Positions 27,303 through 34,866 are shown, counted from the stretch's first letter. The stretch is DNA of 64,000 nt from Prevotella sp. (GCA_017459445.1 JAFUDJ010000005.1:1-64000), one strand, 5' to 3'. Translations and numbers: made by a program. Notes: generated from the sequence alone by a model not told the origin.

Positions 27303-29803
27303 ATTCGTTCGGGACGTACATGGGACGCGCAACGAATGTTACCCGTGCCTATGGTGACGGCACCTACACAGGTGGTGGTATCACGAACATTGGAAAGACT
27401 GGTGGTAATGAGCTGTCTAAGGCAGAATTCGGTGTGTTCGGCTATTTCACCGGTACGCAGAATTGGAGTGCATGGACAAAGGCTGCTCCTAACTTCATGT
27501 ATAATCAGGAGTTGAAGTATGATGGTACGAAATGGTACTATGAACCTGTAAAGTATTGGCCTAATGGAACAGACGCTGCCAATACCGCTGACAATCCCTC
27601 CAATACTGCCACAGAATCTCTCACACAGTATCTGAGCTTCTATGCGTATGCACCTTATCATACACTAACTACGACCGAATATTCAACAGGTGATACCTCT
27701 ATTGGTGGCGACCTGCCTACATCGCCAGCTGTTACAAAAGCAATGACGACAGGTGAAACTTTTGGTATCGTAGCAATGTCGAAAAACGATGAAACTACAG
27801 ACATGCAGGTGAAGTATATACTGAACAACGCTCAGGAAGACCAAGCTGTTGATTTGTTGTGGGGTCTGCGCGGACAGACCACTTATAAAGAGACCGATGC
27901 CGTAAACAATTCTGTTGAGAAACTTGGTACTCTCTACAACACCGACCTGACCAAGCAAACTGTGGACGAAAAGGTTAAGTTCCTCTTCAAGCACGCATTG
28001 GCTCGCATTGGTGGTAGCACCTCAACAACAAGTTCTGCAAGCGGCAATCAGGTTTGCGGTCTGAAGGTGGTTCTGGATGTAGACGGCAACAGCACAAATT
28101 CAGGTGTTGGTATCGACAACCAGAACAATTACCTGAATAGCAACTTCGACAACACCAAGACACTCGTTACGATTCAGTCGGTTAATATCCGCGATAAGTA
28201 CACTTACTCGCATGAGTCTACAAGTACTATCGCAGAAACAGAAAGTGACTTCCTGACAGATGGTTGGTTTGACGTAATGACTGGCACATGGACAAAGACA
28301 GAAAAAGTCGAAAGCCACACAACAGATAGCCATGGTGCCACATATAAAGTACTGGCAGATAATGCAACAACAGGTTATAACCTCAACAAGGACATCAAAG
28401 AGCCCAGTGGCAATGATGTTTCAGCTATTATCAAGAGCGACAAAACCGTTTGGGAGCCTACTGGCGATGAGCCTACTGGCGTAACTACTGGCACTCCTAA
28501 GAATGTTTACGACAATGAGGATATTCCTGGTCTGCTGCTGATTCCTGGCGCAAATACTGGCGGTAACACTATCTATGTAACCGTTGACTATTTCGTACGC
28601 ACGGCTGACCCCAACCTCTCTACGGGTTACACGACAGTTCGTCAGATTATTACTAACAAGGTGCAGCTGGATGGCTCGCTGCTCAATCCCAACCAGTACT
28701 ACACTATTGTGATGCATCTTGGTTTGACCTCTGTCAAGTTCGAAGCTAAGGTTGCCGACTGGTCAGCTGGTGTTAACGAGGAATACAATGAGGATGGCAC
28801 AGAGGTTAATCCCGGCGATGAAAACGACAGAACTATCTGGCTGCCTTCTAACGTTGTTAGTTCTACTGTTGTGACCGCGAGCAGCAATATCGTTACTAAG
28901 GGTACAGATGACAAGGACATCAATATTGCCACCGCAGGAACAGGTACTATATTCGATGTTACTGGCTTGACAGCAGGCAATGATTACGAAATCACGGGCC
29001 TTGCTTCTCCTGCAACATATGCCGTGCTTGCTGGTGGAAACGATGTCACAAAGAAGCTGACCAGCACTACGTTGTCGCTCCAAGTCAATGGTCTCACCTC
29101 AAATGCAGGTAGCCTGACGAACAATACGACAACTGTAACTATCACAGAGAAAAATAGCGGTAGCACAGTCAGTACGACTAAAGTTGACATTATTCAGGCT
29201 GCTGATGAAGCTGAGTTGACAGTAAATGCCACCAAGACTGATGTCGTGGCAGCTGGTGAAGCAATCAACTTGACTATCCAGAAAACAACGGGAAGCGAAG
29301 ACAAGAAGAGTGAAGCAACTGTAACTGTAGTTGATGAAACAGGCACAACGCCCTCTGGTCTGATAATCGCAACTGGCAATGAGTCTATTACCTTCCCTGC
29401 AAACAACTCGTCAAAGACCAAGACTTATACTGCTACTATCACAGTTGGTAATGTAACAAAGACACTCACATTCACGCAAGCAGCGCATGATGTTACATTG
29501 ACAGCAACACCTAATAGCGGTTTGAGTGCAACAAAGGGTGCAGGCAGCAAAGTTGTTCTCGCTGTTAATGATGGTGCTGGAGCTATCAACCTGAGTTCTG
29601 TTGAGAATACCAGTACAATCACTGTTACCAAGCCGACTGATGTTGATGTGACAAACGATTGCACCATCACAAAGACTACAACAGGTGCAACCATTATCTT
29701 ACCGGCAAATGCTACATCATCAGCAATCACCTATACTATCAAGGTGAAAGTAAATAACGCTACTGAAGCCACAATAGACGTTATTCAAGTCGCTGGTGCA
29801 TAA
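27299..29803 (+). CDS. Silent fimbrillin cassette without signal peptide
   Basis: An 834-residue open frame homologous to the fimbrillin at 36161-38428 but starting abruptly at FGTYMGR, without signal peptide, lipobox or promoter. Shared landmarks are NFMYNQEL, PVKYWPNG, VDLLWGL, KVKFLFKHALA, VDYFVRTADPNL, HLGLTSVKFEAKV and IWLPSNVVS. After about residue 520 come three BACON/Ig-like units of about 100 residues that differ from those of the expressed gene. The ATG at 27299 overlaps the recombinase TGA, so some coupled cytoplasmic translation is possible, but a functional pilin would need the N terminus of the other gene. The frame is fully open, arguing against decay. Exchange at 27307-27328 would produce an in-frame protein of about 875 residues. 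I interpret it as the stored alternative variant. Confidence 0.8.
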   Translation: MNSFGTYMGRATNVTRAYGDGTYTGGGITNIGKTGGNELSKAEFGVFGYFTGTQNWSAWTKAAPNFMYNQELKYDGTKWYYEPVKYWPNGTDAANTADNPSNTATESLTQYLSFYAYAPYHTLTTTEYSTGDTSIGGDLPTSPAVTKAMTTGETFGIVAMSKNDETTDMQVKYILNNAQEDQAVDLLWGLRGQTTYKETDAVNNSVEKLGTLYNTDLTKQTVDEKVKFLFKHALARIGGSTSTTSSASGNQVCGLKVVLDVDGNSTNSGVGIDNQNNYLNSNFDNTKTLVTIQSVNIRDKYTYSHESTSTIAETESDFLTDGWFDVMTGTWTKTEKVESHTTDSHGATYKVLADNATTGYNLNKDIKEPSGNDVSAIIKSDKTVWEPTGDEPTGVTTGTPKNVYDNEDIPGLLLIPGANTGGNTIYVTVDYFVRTADPNLSTGYTTVRQIITNKVQLDGSLLNPNQYYTIVMHLGLTSVKFEAKVADWSAGVNEEYNEDGTEVNPGDENDRTIWLPSNVVSSTVVTASSNIVTKGTDDKDINIATAGTGTIFDVTGLTAGNDYEITGLASPATYAVLAGGNDVTKKLTSTTLSLQVNGLTSNAGSLTNNTTTVTITEKNSGSTVSTTKVDIIQAADEAELTVNATKTDVVAAGEAINLTIQKTTGSEDKKSEATVTVVDETGTTPSGLIIATGNESITFPANNSSKTKTYTATITVGNVTKTLTFTQAAHDVTLTATPNSGLSATKGAGSKVVLAVNDGAGAINLSSVENTSTITVTKPTDVDVTNDCTITKTTTGATIILPANATSSAITYTIKVKVNNATEATIDVIQVAGA
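27307..27328 (+). repeat. Putative recombination site, copy 1
   Basis: 22 bp identical to the complement of 38276-38297, with core GGGACGTACATGGGACG. It encodes FGTYMGR in frame in both fimbrillins. Here it is also flanked by a 7-bp inverted repeat, ATTCGTT (27303-27309) and AACGAAT (27331-27337), and contains GGGACG twice. Confidence 0.65.
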
Positions 29804-29879
29804 GCATACGCTATCTGCATCCGGTTAGATTTAGCAATCTGACCGCAGCAAATATCGCATTTGCAATGCGAAACCAATT

Positions 29880-29926
29880 CCCGCCTTACCGTGCAGCCAA
29901 GGCCCGGCAGGGCGGGTTTTTCTTTT
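29880..29926 (+). terminator. Terminator after the silent cassette
   Basis: CCCGCC (29880-29885) pairs with GGGCGGG (29910-29916), followed by TTTTTCTTTT. The right side, AAGGCCCGGCAGGGCGGG and onward, is shared with the inverted copy at 35260-35290. Confidence 0.75.
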
Positions 29927-29932
29927 GAATTG

Positions 29933-29964
29933 TTTGGCGGTATCGGAATTAATGCTTAACTTTG
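29933..29964 (+). promoter_or_regulatory. Consensus promoter of the transposase-like gene (module copy A)
   Basis: TTTG at 29933-29936, exactly 20 nt, then TAACTTTG at 29957-29964. It belongs to the repeated module GAATTGTTTGGCGGTATCGG...TTAACTTTGCA, which recurs in the opposite orientation at 33.8, 34.9, 35.2 and 36.0 kb. Confidence 0.8.
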
Positions 29965-29980
29965 CAAGCACGATAAATCC

Positions 29981-31318
29981 ATGGACGAAGACGGGAAAAT
30001 ACGCGCAGAGAAGAAGCCGTCGATGAAACGGCGGATGACGGAGCATGACTACACGGAGCGTAACATATACATGCTGACGCTGGTCGTGGAGGGGAGGCAG
30101 GCGCTGCTTGGGCATGTCGTCGGACGAGGGGATGCTGCTGCCGACAGTCCTGAAGCCCCGCGCTTTGTGCCGTCGCCACTTGGCGTGCTGGTAAGCAGCG
30201 AGGTAGAGCATATCAGCGAGCATTATCCGCAGATTAGGGTGCTGGGACGGCAGCTGATGCCGGACCACCTGCATATCATCCTCTTTGTCACGGAACAGCT
30301 GCCGCAGCCCTTGGGGCGGGTGGTCAACGGATTTAAGGTGGGATGCCGGAGAGCTATGCGGGGGCTGGCGCAGGGGGGATTTACCGCGCCGCAAAGCGGC
30401 ACGGCACACGACACCGCAGGACAGCACGAGGCGGGAAGCGGAGAAAGCGGCACGGCACGCGACACCACGAAACGGCACGAGGCGGGAAGCGGAGAAAGCG
30501 GCACGGCACGCGACACCGCAGAACGGCACGAGGCGGGAAGCGGAGAAAGCGGCACGGCACACGACACCACAGAACGGCACGAGGCGGGAAGCGGCGCTGG
30601 CATTGGGAGTAGGGATAACGGCGGCGCTTCCAGCGATGGCAGGGATGGCGGCGCTTCCAATGGCGGCAGGGATAATGGCGCTTCCAGTGATAGCAGGGAT
30701 GGCGGCGGTGTTGGGTGCCGTGCCGCTTTGCGGCAGGGAGTGGGCGTCTTGTTTGAGCGGGGCTATAACGACCGCATTCTCTACGGCAAGGGGCAGCTAC
30801 AGGCCATGCTTGACTATATCCACGACAACCCGCGCCGCCTGCTTGTCAAGCGGCAGCATCCGGAGTTTTTCCATCTTCATACTTTTTCGCTTAATGGCAT
30901 CTCTTTTCAGGCTGTGGGTAATATGCGGCTGATGGATGCTCCACGGCGCCTCGTCGTACGCTGCTCCCGCCGGGCGACGTATGCAGAGATTGCCGAACTG
31001 ACGGCGCGGCTGATGGCTGCCGCCGAGGAGGGTGCCATCCCCGTATCGCCTTTTATCAGCCCCGGCGAGCGCCAGATAGAGCTGGCCCTGCTGAAGGCCG
31101 GCATGCCTTTTATCCGTCTCACCGACAATGGCTTTCCTCCTTATTATAAGCCCTATGGTCGTTATTTTGAGGCTTGCGCCTGCGGACAGCTACTTTTGCT
31201 GTCGCCATTTCCCTACAGCACCCAGCGCACTATGCTCAGCAGGCAGCAGTGCCTATGGCTTAACAGCGTGGCCGAGCAGCTGAGTGCCGCCGCCGATGGC
31301 CGGCCTGCCGTTACTTGA
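29981..31318 (+). CDS. REP-associated (Y1/IS200-type) transposase with extra C-terminal domain
   Basis: A 445-residue protein. The N-terminal part is a Y1 single-strand transposase of the TnpA-REP (RAYT) group: ERNIYMLTLVVEGR, the HUH metal motif in MPDHLHIILFV (about residues 92-102), and the tyrosine region RGYNDRILYGKGQL followed by YIHDNPRR. Between them lie about 90 residues built of four 17-residue repeats and Gly/Asp/Ser-rich units, an in-frame expansion. The C-terminal 150 residues (SRRATYAEIAELTARL, SPFISPGER, GCGQLLLL-like ACGQLLLLSPFP) look like a DprA/SLOG-type Rossmann domain, which ordinary RAYTs lack. RAYTs are usually single-copy and linked to REP palindromes; here hairpin-containing repeats surround it. 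The 3' end overlaps that of the convergent beta-barrel gene by 8 bp. Confidence 0.8.
   Translation: MDEDGKIRAEKKPSMKRRMTEHDYTERNIYMLTLVVEGRQALLGHVVGRGDAAADSPEAPRFVPSPLGVLVSSEVEHISEHYPQIRVLGRQLMPDHLHIILFVTEQLPQPLGRVVNGFKVGCRRAMRGLAQGGFTAPQSGTAHDTAGQHEAGSGESGTARDTTKRHEAGSGESGTARDTAERHEAGSGESGTAHDTTERHEAGSGAGIGSRDNGGASSDGRDGGASNGGRDNGASSDSRDGGGVGCRAALRQGVGVLFERGYNDRILYGKGQLQAMLDYIHDNPRRLLVKRQHPEFFHLHTFSLNGISFQAVGNMRLMDAPRRLVVRCSRRATYAEIAELTARLMAAAEEGAIPVSPFISPGERQIELALLKAGMPFIRLTDNGFPPYYKPYGRYFEACACGQLLLLSPFPYSTQRTMLSRQQCLWLNSVAEQLSAAADGRPAVT
30398..30593 (+). repeat. 51-bp in-frame tandem repeat, nearly four copies
   Basis: Units start at 30398, 30449, 30500 and 30551 and encode GTAxDTxxxHEAGSGES. 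The last is cut after GAGGCGGGAAGCGG. Differences are confined to a few bases, so expansion is recent. A second, shorter Gly/Ser/Asp repeat (CTTCCAGTGATAGCAGGGAT type) follows to about 30710. Confidence 0.9.
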
Positions 31319-32003
31319 TAGCTATCCTATAGCCCAGCGTCAGGCAGAGGACGTTGGTTTTCCAGTTGGCTCCCAGGTTGTTCATGGCCCGGACGTCGCA
31401 GTAGTCGGTCAGGCCGAAGCTATAGCGCACGTCGAGCGACAGGCGGCTGACGTCGAGCGACAGGCCCACGGGTATGGACAGGCCCACGGTCTTGAGCGAG
31501 TTCAGGATGTCTTCCGATTCGCCGTGGTATTTCTGGCGCGCGCTGATAAGGCCGTCCACCTGCAGCCCCGTCTTCAGCGCCAGGCCCGGCAGCAGGTATA
31601 CGTTTACCATCAGTGGCATGTTGAACATGTGCAGGTGTACATACATCGTGCCGTCCATCTTCTGGTCGCCGTAATAGATTTCGCCGCTTTCGCCGTTGCC
31701 GTCGTAGGCATAGCCCTGGTTAGAATAGAACACACCCGCCGACAGGCCGATGCACCGGTTTACCAGACACTCCACGTCGGCTCCCGCCGTCAGTCCCCAT
31801 TTGCGTTTGGTCTTCATGTCGCCCCGTTCCACGTTCTTCCCGTCGTCAGTCGTCTCATACCATTTCAGTCCTGTCACGTCCGACGAGTTGACGCCCACGC
31901 GGGGTGTCACCGTCCATTTGCCTTGCCGGCTCTGTGCTGTCGCGCCGATGGCCACGACCGTCACGGCCATCATGATAGTCAGTATTCTTTTCAAGCTTTT
32001 CAT
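31311..32003 (-). CDS. Outer-membrane beta-barrel protein (PorT-like family)
   Basis: A 230-residue protein from the ATG at 32003 with signal peptide MKSLKRILTIMMAVTVVAIGATAQ and no lipobox. The rest alternates aromatic-rich beta strands (WTVTPRVGVNSSDV, WGLTAGADVECLV, LSAGVFYSNQGY, LALKTGLQVDGLI, LSLDVRYSFGLTDY) and ends CLTLGYRIAIK, the pattern of the small eight-stranded barrels annotated as PorT-family or outer-membrane beta-barrel proteins. The frame extends upstream through the duplicated promoter block, but that part is not credible coding. It stands alone behind two copies of a consensus promoter. Its substrate or partner is unknown. Confidence 0.85.
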   Translation of the reverse strand: MKSLKRILTIMMAVTVVAIGATAQSRQGKWTVTPRVGVNSSDVTGLKWYETTDDGKNVERGDMKTKRKWGLTAGADVECLVNRCIGLSAGVFYSNQGYAYDGNGESGEIYYGDQKMDGTMYVHLHMFNMPLMVNVYLLPGLALKTGLQVDGLISARQKYHGESEDILNSLKTVGLSIPVGLSLDVSRLSLDVRYSFGLTDYCDVRAMNNLGANWKTNVLCLTLGYRIAIK

Positions 32004-32008
32004 GGCTG

Positions 32009-32040
32009 CAAAGGTACGAATAAGCGAGCACAATGCCAAA
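32009..32040 (-). promoter_or_regulatory. Promoter of the beta-barrel gene, proximal copy
   Basis: On the minus strand, TTTG (complement of 32037-32040), 20 nt, TACCTTTG (complement of 32009-32016), only 5 bp before the ATG. A transcript from here would be almost leaderless. Confidence 0.7.
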
Positions 32041-32083
32041 TTTATTTGGGCATTTTCGAGCGCGAGTACTTTCGAGCAAAGCT

Positions 32084-32115
32084 CAAAGGTACGAATAAGC
32101 GAGCACAATGCCAAA
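32084..32115 (-). promoter_or_regulatory. Promoter of the beta-barrel gene, distal duplicate
   Basis: An identical promoter 75 bp upstream: TTTG (complement of 32112-32115), 20 nt, TACCTTTG (complement of 32084-32091). The whole 48-bp block 32010-32057 is repeated at 32085-32132, reaching the stop codon of the glycosyltransferase. Confidence 0.75.
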
Positions 32116-32130
32116 TTTATTTGGGCATTT

Positions 32131-33042
32131 TCACACCTGTTTCCGTTTTAGCCAGAATGCCAGCGCCGAGCGCAGGCCGATGTACTTCAGATAGCCGGAG
32201 CGCAGCGCCCTCCAGAAGACGGCAGGCTTCTCGCGCAGCGGAATCAGGTGGCCCGTATAGAAGACTTTCTCCAGCGTATAGCGGGCAAACTTCCGCGTGA
32301 AGGGCGAGTCTTGGAATTTGAACAGCTCGTCGAAGACGGTCATATAACAGTTTAGGTTCCGCTGGCTGTAGCCCTTCCCCACGGTGGACGACGGCCTTAC
32401 CCTGTGTCTGACGAACCGCCGGGCGATGTAGAAGATGCTGTCGGTTGGCAGCAACAGGCGTACCGTAAACAGCTCGTCCTCGTGGATGATGCCACGGTAG
32501 AAGTCCAGCCGGAGGCGTTTAAGATAGTCGGCCTTGATGAACTGCAGCCATACCACGGCGCTGTGCTTCTCCGTGTCCATCAGCAGGTTCATCAGCTCTT
32601 CACCCCCATAGCGCCGTCCCTCGTGGAGGATGCCGGCGCGGTCGTAGTCCCACGGCAGCGGCCGGGCCCCCCGCTCATAGAAGACGTCGGCGTCGAACAG
32701 GCAGACGTCGGCATCGTGCTGCCGGGCCGTAGCATAGCATATCTCCAAGGCACGGGTGTCGACGACGTCGTCAGAGTCCATGAAGTACAGGTATTCCCCG
32801 CTGCAAAGCGCCATTCCCGTGTTGCGGGCCCCCGACTGTCCCTGGTTCTCCTGGTTGACATACCTCACGCGCCGGTCGCGCTTCTGATACTCCTTCAGGA
32901 TGTCCTCGCTATTGTCCGTCGACCCGTCGTTCACGGCTATGATTTCTATGTCCTGCAAGCTTTGGTTCACCAACGACTCCAGGGCCTCCCTGAGGTAAGG
33001 CCCTACGTTGTACACCGGCACTATCACGCTAACTTTCACCAT
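32131..33042 (-). CDS. Family 2 glycosyltransferase
   Basis: A 303-residue GT-A-fold glycosyltransferase (GT2, Pfam Glycos_transf_2) that would transfer a sugar from a nucleotide donor during surface polysaccharide or glycan assembly. The ATG at 33042 gives the canonical start MVKVSVIVPVYNVGPYL. Further motifs are VNDGSTDNS (donor binding), NQGQSGARNTG, and the metal site FMDSDDVVD near residue 90. No transmembrane segment is seen, so it acts at the cytoplasmic side of the membrane. It lies downstream of the first PIN toxin with a broken copy of the terminator-promoter module between them (33057-33115), missing the -7 box and hairpin. It may therefore depend on transcription from the toxin-antitoxin pair. 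Acceptor and donor are unknown. Confidence 0.9.
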   Translation of the reverse strand: MVKVSVIVPVYNVGPYLREALESLVNQSLQDIEIIAVNDGSTDNSEDILKEYQKRDRRVRYVNQENQGQSGARNTGMALCSGEYLYFMDSDDVVDTRALEICYATARQHDADVCLFDADVFYERGARPLPWDYDRAGILHEGRRYGGEELMNLLMDTEKHSAVVWLQFIKADYLKRLRLDFYRGIIHEDELFTVRLLLPTDSIFYIARRFVRHRVRPSSTVGKGYSQRNLNCYMTVFDELFKFQDSPFTRKFARYTLEKVFYTGHLIPLREKPAVFWRALRSGYLKYIGLRSALAFWLKRKQV

Positions 33043-33133
33043 GAGGTCACTATTTCCGATACCGCCAAACAATTCAAAAGATAGAATCAGAGAAACATCC
33101 TTGGGTTTACAGGATAACACGAATCGGTTTTGC

Positions 33134-33607
33134 CTATCGTGGCAACCGCCTTACTTCAGTAGGCCGAAAGACCTGAATGCCGGGCATCATGCGATAGTCC
33201 TTGTAGTTATTGGTCACGACAATGCGGCACTTCTGCTTCTTTGCCAATACATACTGCACATTGTCCTCAATATCGGCACCCGTCTCCACAAGGGCGGCAT
33301 CGACGTCTTTGCCAGTGAAGTCGATGACCACAAAGCGATGTTGCAGGTCGTGGACGATGTCGGTAATCTCCTCGTTAGTATGCTTCTTCTGATAGGTAGA
33401 GATGAGTTGTGCCACGCTGAGCGTTGAGATGTAGAGCCGCTTGCCCGTGAGGGAGTACAGGTAGTGCAGACATTCGGCATCCTTCTGGAATCTGGCATTG
33501 CCGCTGTAGCCTCCCACAAGTACGTTGGTATCCACAAAGATGTGATTCTCCGACAAACCAAGTTGCGAGGCCGTATGCGGGCCTAAGATTTTACCTTTTC
33601 TCGTCAT
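33134..33607 (-). CDS. PIN-domain toxin, pair 1
   Basis: A 157-residue PIN-domain protein, probably an RNA-cleaving toxin of the VapC type. The acidic active-site positions are in IFVDTNVLVGG (first Asp), FTGKDVDAAL, TGADIEDNVQYVLA (Glu/Asp) and VVTNNYKDY. A 15-residue N-terminal extension precedes the core and is shorter in the paralogue at 34211. It starts 6 bp after the stop of a 59-residue partner gene on the same strand. The two pairs at 33.1 and 34.2 kb are clear duplicates at protein level. Confidence 0.88.
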   Translation of the reverse strand: MTRKGKILGPHTASQLGLSENHIFVDTNVLVGGYSGNARFQKDAECLHYLYSLTGKRLYISTLSVAQLISTYQKKHTNEEITDIVHDLQHRFVVIDFTGKDVDAALVETGADIEDNVQYVLAKKQKCRIVVTNNYKDYRMMPGIQVFRPTEVRRLPR

Positions 33608-33613
33608 AGCTTG

Positions 33614-33793
33614 TCAGAATGCCAAGTGTGGGAACTGTTTCTTCTCCTCTTCGGTCAGCGTGTCAACCCAACTGGCCATCCAGACTCCTACGAGGGAATC
33701 GACAAGTTGCTTACGTGTCAGTCCGTTTTTCTTCAGGAGCAGTTCGAGCACGCCCTTACGCTCCTTCTCAATCTGTTTGTCTCTTTCGCTCAT
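33614..33793 (-). CDS. Small partner (probable antitoxin) of PIN toxin 1
   Basis: A 59-residue protein, MSERDKQIEKERKGV to EEEKKQFPHLAF. It is highly charged at the N terminus, with a helix-rich body (VLELLLKKNGLTRKQLV) and an acidic-to-basic C terminus. Its position immediately upstream of a PIN gene and its duplication with the pair at 34.6 kb support an antitoxin role. The family is not one I recognise; KNGLTRKQLVD could be part of a small DNA-binding helix. It starts 30 bp after the consensus promoter at 33823-33854. Confidence 0.75.
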   Translation of the reverse strand: MSERDKQIEKERKGVLELLLKKNGLTRKQLVDSLVGVWMASWVDTLTEEEKKQFPHLAF

Positions 33794-33822
33794 TGTATTG
33801 CAGTATTATATGGTTATGCCTG

Positions 33823-33854
33823 CAAAGTTAAGCATTAATTCCGATACCGCCAAA
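33823..33854 (-). promoter_or_regulatory. Promoter of toxin-antitoxin pair 1 (module copy C)
   Basis: TTTG (complement of 33851-33854), 20 nt, TAACTTTG (complement of 33823-33830). It is part of the repeated module and identical to copies at 34.9, 35.2 and 36.0 kb over at least 35 bp. Confidence 0.8.
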
Positions 33855-33869
33855 CAATTCAAAAGAAAA

Positions 33870-33898
33870 CCTCCCCGCAGCGAATTCGTGCGGGGAGG
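33870..33898 (-). terminator. Hairpin of module copy C
   Basis: CCTCCCCGCA (33870-33879) pairs with TGCGGGGAGG (33889-33898); on the minus strand it is followed by TTTTCTTTTG. It would end transcription coming from the right and lies 16 bp upstream of the next promoter's -33 box. Confidence 0.75.
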
Positions 33899-33974
33899 AT
33901 TGTAAGTGAGGTTTGTTTCTGCGATTCGGAAGAGAATCAGAGAGTCTCTGGGTTTACTAACCAGTCTTGTTCTT

Positions 33975-34121
33975 TTAAATAGAATTCAAACCTGAGCCAT
34001 TGCTGGCATCCTGTCTCACCTTTTTTGTTCTACAACTTACAATGACCGGACGCGGGATGTTGGGATTACCAAGACCGATACGGTTAATTGATGGAACCTG
34101 TTTAAATTTCCTTGTCTCCAT
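33975..34121 (-). CDS. Short basic peptide of unknown function
   Basis: A 48-residue frame, METRKFKQVPSINRI to NGSGLNSI, with a Pro/Asn/Arg-rich centre (GNPNIPRPVIVSC) and one cysteine. I do not recognise it. A TTAACTTTGCAGG box 28 bp upstream (complement of 34152-34160, part of the module) could drive it. It lies downstream of PIN toxin 2 and upstream of a GATTC hairpin. It could be a small peptide gene or chance. Confidence 0.35.
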   Translation of the reverse strand: METRKFKQVPSINRIGLGNPNIPRPVIVSCRTKKVRQDASNGSGLNSI

Positions 34122-34210
34122 AATTTGTGGTGTTGTTAATAATTTCCCTGCAAAGTTAAGCATAAAAGAGTCTATAGATACACAAGGTAACCCCCAAACA
34201 ACCATCTGGA

Positions 34211-34654
34211 TTATTGTGGTATCTTCCTAATCTTGGTAGGGCGGATGACCTCTATGCCCTGTAGGAAACGGTAGTCCTTGTAGTTGTTAGTTACAACTAT
34301 CAGGCATTTCTGCTTTTTTGCCAGCACGAATTGAACGTTGTCCTCAATGTCGGCACCAGTCTCTCTAAGGGCTGTGTCTATGTCTTTTGCAGTGAAGTCG
34401 ATGATGTTGAAACGGTGTTGTAGGTCGCGCACCACGCTGGTTATCTCCTCGTTCGATTTCTTTTTCTGATAGACAGAAATCAGCTGTGCCACGCTGAGCG
34501 ACGAAATGTAGAGCCGCTTACCCGTCAAGGAGAAAAGATAGCGCAAACAGTCATCGTCTTTTTGGAATCGGGCATCACCGCTGTAGCCGCCCACAAGGAC
34601 GTTTGTGTCCACGAAGATGTGGTTGGGGTTGAAGGCCAAGGCACGTTTCGTCAT
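34211..34654 (-). CDS. PIN-domain toxin, pair 2
   Basis: A 147-residue PIN-domain protein closely related to the one at 33134: same IFVDTNVLVGGYSG start of the core, RFQKD(D/A)(D/E)CL(R/H)YL, SVAQLIS, TGADIEDNVQFVLAKKQKC and VVTNNYKDYR. The acidic catalytic positions are intact. Divergence between the two is largest at both termini, where specificity towards the antitoxin may lie. It starts 3 bp after the stop of its 59-residue partner. It is a probable VapC-type ribonuclease toxin; its RNA target cannot be predicted. Confidence 0.88.
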   Translation of the reverse strand: MTKRALAFNPNHIFVDTNVLVGGYSGDARFQKDDDCLRYLFSLTGKRLYISSLSVAQLISVYQKKKSNEEITSVVRDLQHRFNIIDFTAKDIDTALRETGADIEDNVQFVLAKKQKCLIVVTNNYKDYRFLQGIEVIRPTKIRKIPQ

Positions 34655-34657
34655 AGG

Positions 34658-34837
34658 TCAGAACGCAAGATTAGGAAATTGAGCTTTCTCCTCCTCGGTG
34701 AGTTCATCCACCTTGCCGGCCATCCAAACGCCAAGCAGGAAATCTACGAGTTCCTTGCGCGTCAGTCCATTCTTCACGAGCAGCAGTTCAAGTACACCCC
34801 TGCGCTCCTTCTCCACTTGTTTCTGTTTTTCGCTCAT
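34658..34837 (-). CDS. Small partner (probable antitoxin) of PIN toxin 2
   Basis: A 59-residue paralogue of the gene at 33614, MSEKQKQVEKERRGV to EEEKAQFPNLAF. The core VLELLLxKNGLTRKxLVDxLxGVWMA is conserved, so both pairs arose by duplication of a two-gene unit together with its promoter. It starts 30 bp after the promoter at 34867-34898. Confidence 0.75.
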   Translation of the reverse strand: MSEKQKQVEKERRGVLELLLVKNGLTRKELVDFLLGVWMAGKVDELTEEEKAQFPNLAF

Positions 34838-34866
34838 TGTATTGCAGTATTATATGGTTATGCCTG

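Noticed and set aside
26151..29803. Recombinase as integrase of a prophage or integrative element
   Set aside because: No structural phage, conjugation or replication genes, no tRNA attachment site nearby, and the 22-bp repeats are inverted rather than direct.
30398..30593. Regular repeats as a possible CRISPR array
   Set aside because: Units are contiguous, in frame and have no unique spacers; no cas genes in the window.
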